Positions 5,452 through 5,811 of a DNA stretch of 5,811 nucleotides are shown here, piece after piece; position 1 is the first letter of the stretch; the number at the start of each line of letters is the position of its first letter. Below the pieces are notes generated by a model. The model was not told the DNA's origin. It made no database searches and worked only from the letters and a program-made list of their open reading frames with translations. The stretch covers positions 1 through 5,811 of the forward strand of contig CAIYSK010000132.1 in the NCBI GenBank assembly GCA_903928835.1, read 5' to 3'. This stretch comes from an uncultured cyanobacterium (GTDB lineage Bacteria > Cyanobacteriota > Cyanobacteriia > PCC-6307 > Cyanobiaceae). The translations under genes were made by a program, and so were the position numbers.

Positions 5452-5811
5452 ATGTCTAAGAAGCGCAAGCGCATCAGCCGCCGCCGTCTCGCCGGTCAAA
5501 GGGTTTTGGCCCATGTCTCCACGTTTAATCTCGAAACCGGCGACCACAAGCCCGTCACGGCTGCCCGCCGGTTCATTGCTGAGCAGGCTTTGGTGCCCCC
5601 GGCCATTCTGAATGTGCGCCGTAACGAGCACACCACCGATCGTTTCTTCTGGGGTGAAAAGGGCCTCTTCAGTGCCCAGTACGCCGAAGAAAATCATTTC
5701 CTGTTCCCTTCTCTTCGGGTGATTGTGGACAGCATTGGCGAAGAGGTCCTCTTCGAGGGCATCGAAGCCTTGGCGGCTGACGATTGGGAGGAAATGGAGG
5801 AGTACGAATAC
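5452..5811 (+). CDS. Small conserved cyanobacterial protein, DUF3155-like; no stop codon within the window
   Basis: From ATG 5452 the frame is open to the last base, giving 120 residues with no stop seen. The N-terminus is strongly basic (KKRKRISRRR, residues 3-12). The middle has KPVTAARRFI (33-42) and RRNEHTTDRFFWGEKGLF (56-73), then EENHFLFPSLR (79-89). The C-terminus is acidic and Tyr/Glu-rich (DDWEEMEEYEY, 110-120). This pattern matches what I recall of DUF3155, a small protein family of unknown function found in cyanobacteria; the assignment is from memory. The basic head could bind nucleic acid, but that is only a guess from charge. There is no signal peptide or membrane segment. The acidic tail suggests the end is near, but the true stop lies beyond the window. 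Start choice rests on GGGAG 7 bases upstream and on the family-like N-terminus. Confidence 0.8.
   Translation, partial: MSKKRKRISRRRLAGQRVLAHVSTFNLETGDHKPVTAARRFIAEQALVPPAILNVRRNEHTTDRFFWGEKGLFSAQYAEENHFLFPSLRVIVDSIGEEVLFEGIEALAADDWEEMEEYEY

Noticed and set aside
5077..5697. A 206-residue minus-strand open frame covering the intergenic region and the DUF3155-like gene
   Set aside because: It overlaps the conserved small gene antisense and shows no recognisable domain; the DUF3155-like frame has family motifs and a ribosome binding site.
1..5811. CRISPR array, insertion sequence, tRNA or rRNA
   Set aside because: There is no spaced direct-repeat array, no transposase-like product with terminal repeats, and no cloverleaf or rRNA-like stretch was recognised by eye on either strand.

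Overview
The window is a compact, GC-rich cyanobacterial chromosome segment. The strongest markers are a complete PsbK, a photosystem II subunit confined to oxygenic phototrophs, and a small basic/acidic protein that resembles the cyanobacterial DUF3155 family. A cobalamin-synthesis CobS, a GAF-type soluble histidine kinase and very short gene spacing fit a GC-rich picocyanobacterium of the Synechococcus/Cyanobium type. That placement is an inference from gene content and composition, not a search result. Nothing looks mobile: there is no transposase, integrase, CRISPR array, tRNA or rRNA.

Layout from left to right. Positions 1-895 (minus) hold the N-terminal 298 residues of a glycoside hydrolase 15 / phosphorylase kinase alpha-beta-like protein whose C-terminus lies off the left edge. 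A 68-base divergent intergenic gap follows, with a near-perfect 26-base palindrome at its centre. Positions 964-1689 (plus) encode a WecG/TagA/CpsF glycosyltransferase. Convergent to it is a minus-strand pair, tgt (tRNA-guanine transglycosylase) followed 29 bases later by psbK. The only convincing intrinsic terminator for that pair lies inside the 3' part of the glycosyltransferase gene. Divergent from tgt is cobS (3059-3916, plus); the possible tgt starts overlap the cobS start. cobS runs into a convergent histidine kinase gene (3885-5009, minus), sharing 32 bases of coding DNA. A 442-base gene-free region (5010-5451), rich in inverted repeats, separates the kinase from a divergent small gene (5452 to the right edge) that continues past the window or ends exactly there.

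The genes do not form one pathway. They cover carbohydrate metabolism, surface-polysaccharide synthesis, tRNA modification, photosystem II, corrinoid cofactor synthesis and signalling, which looks like ordinary core-genome content. The interest lies in the packing: a terminator written into a conserved protein motif, overlapping divergent starts, overlapping convergent ends, and a leader in which the Shine-Dalgarno sequence of the last gene can pair with an upstream CTCCC. I found no clear sign of a new multi-gene system.
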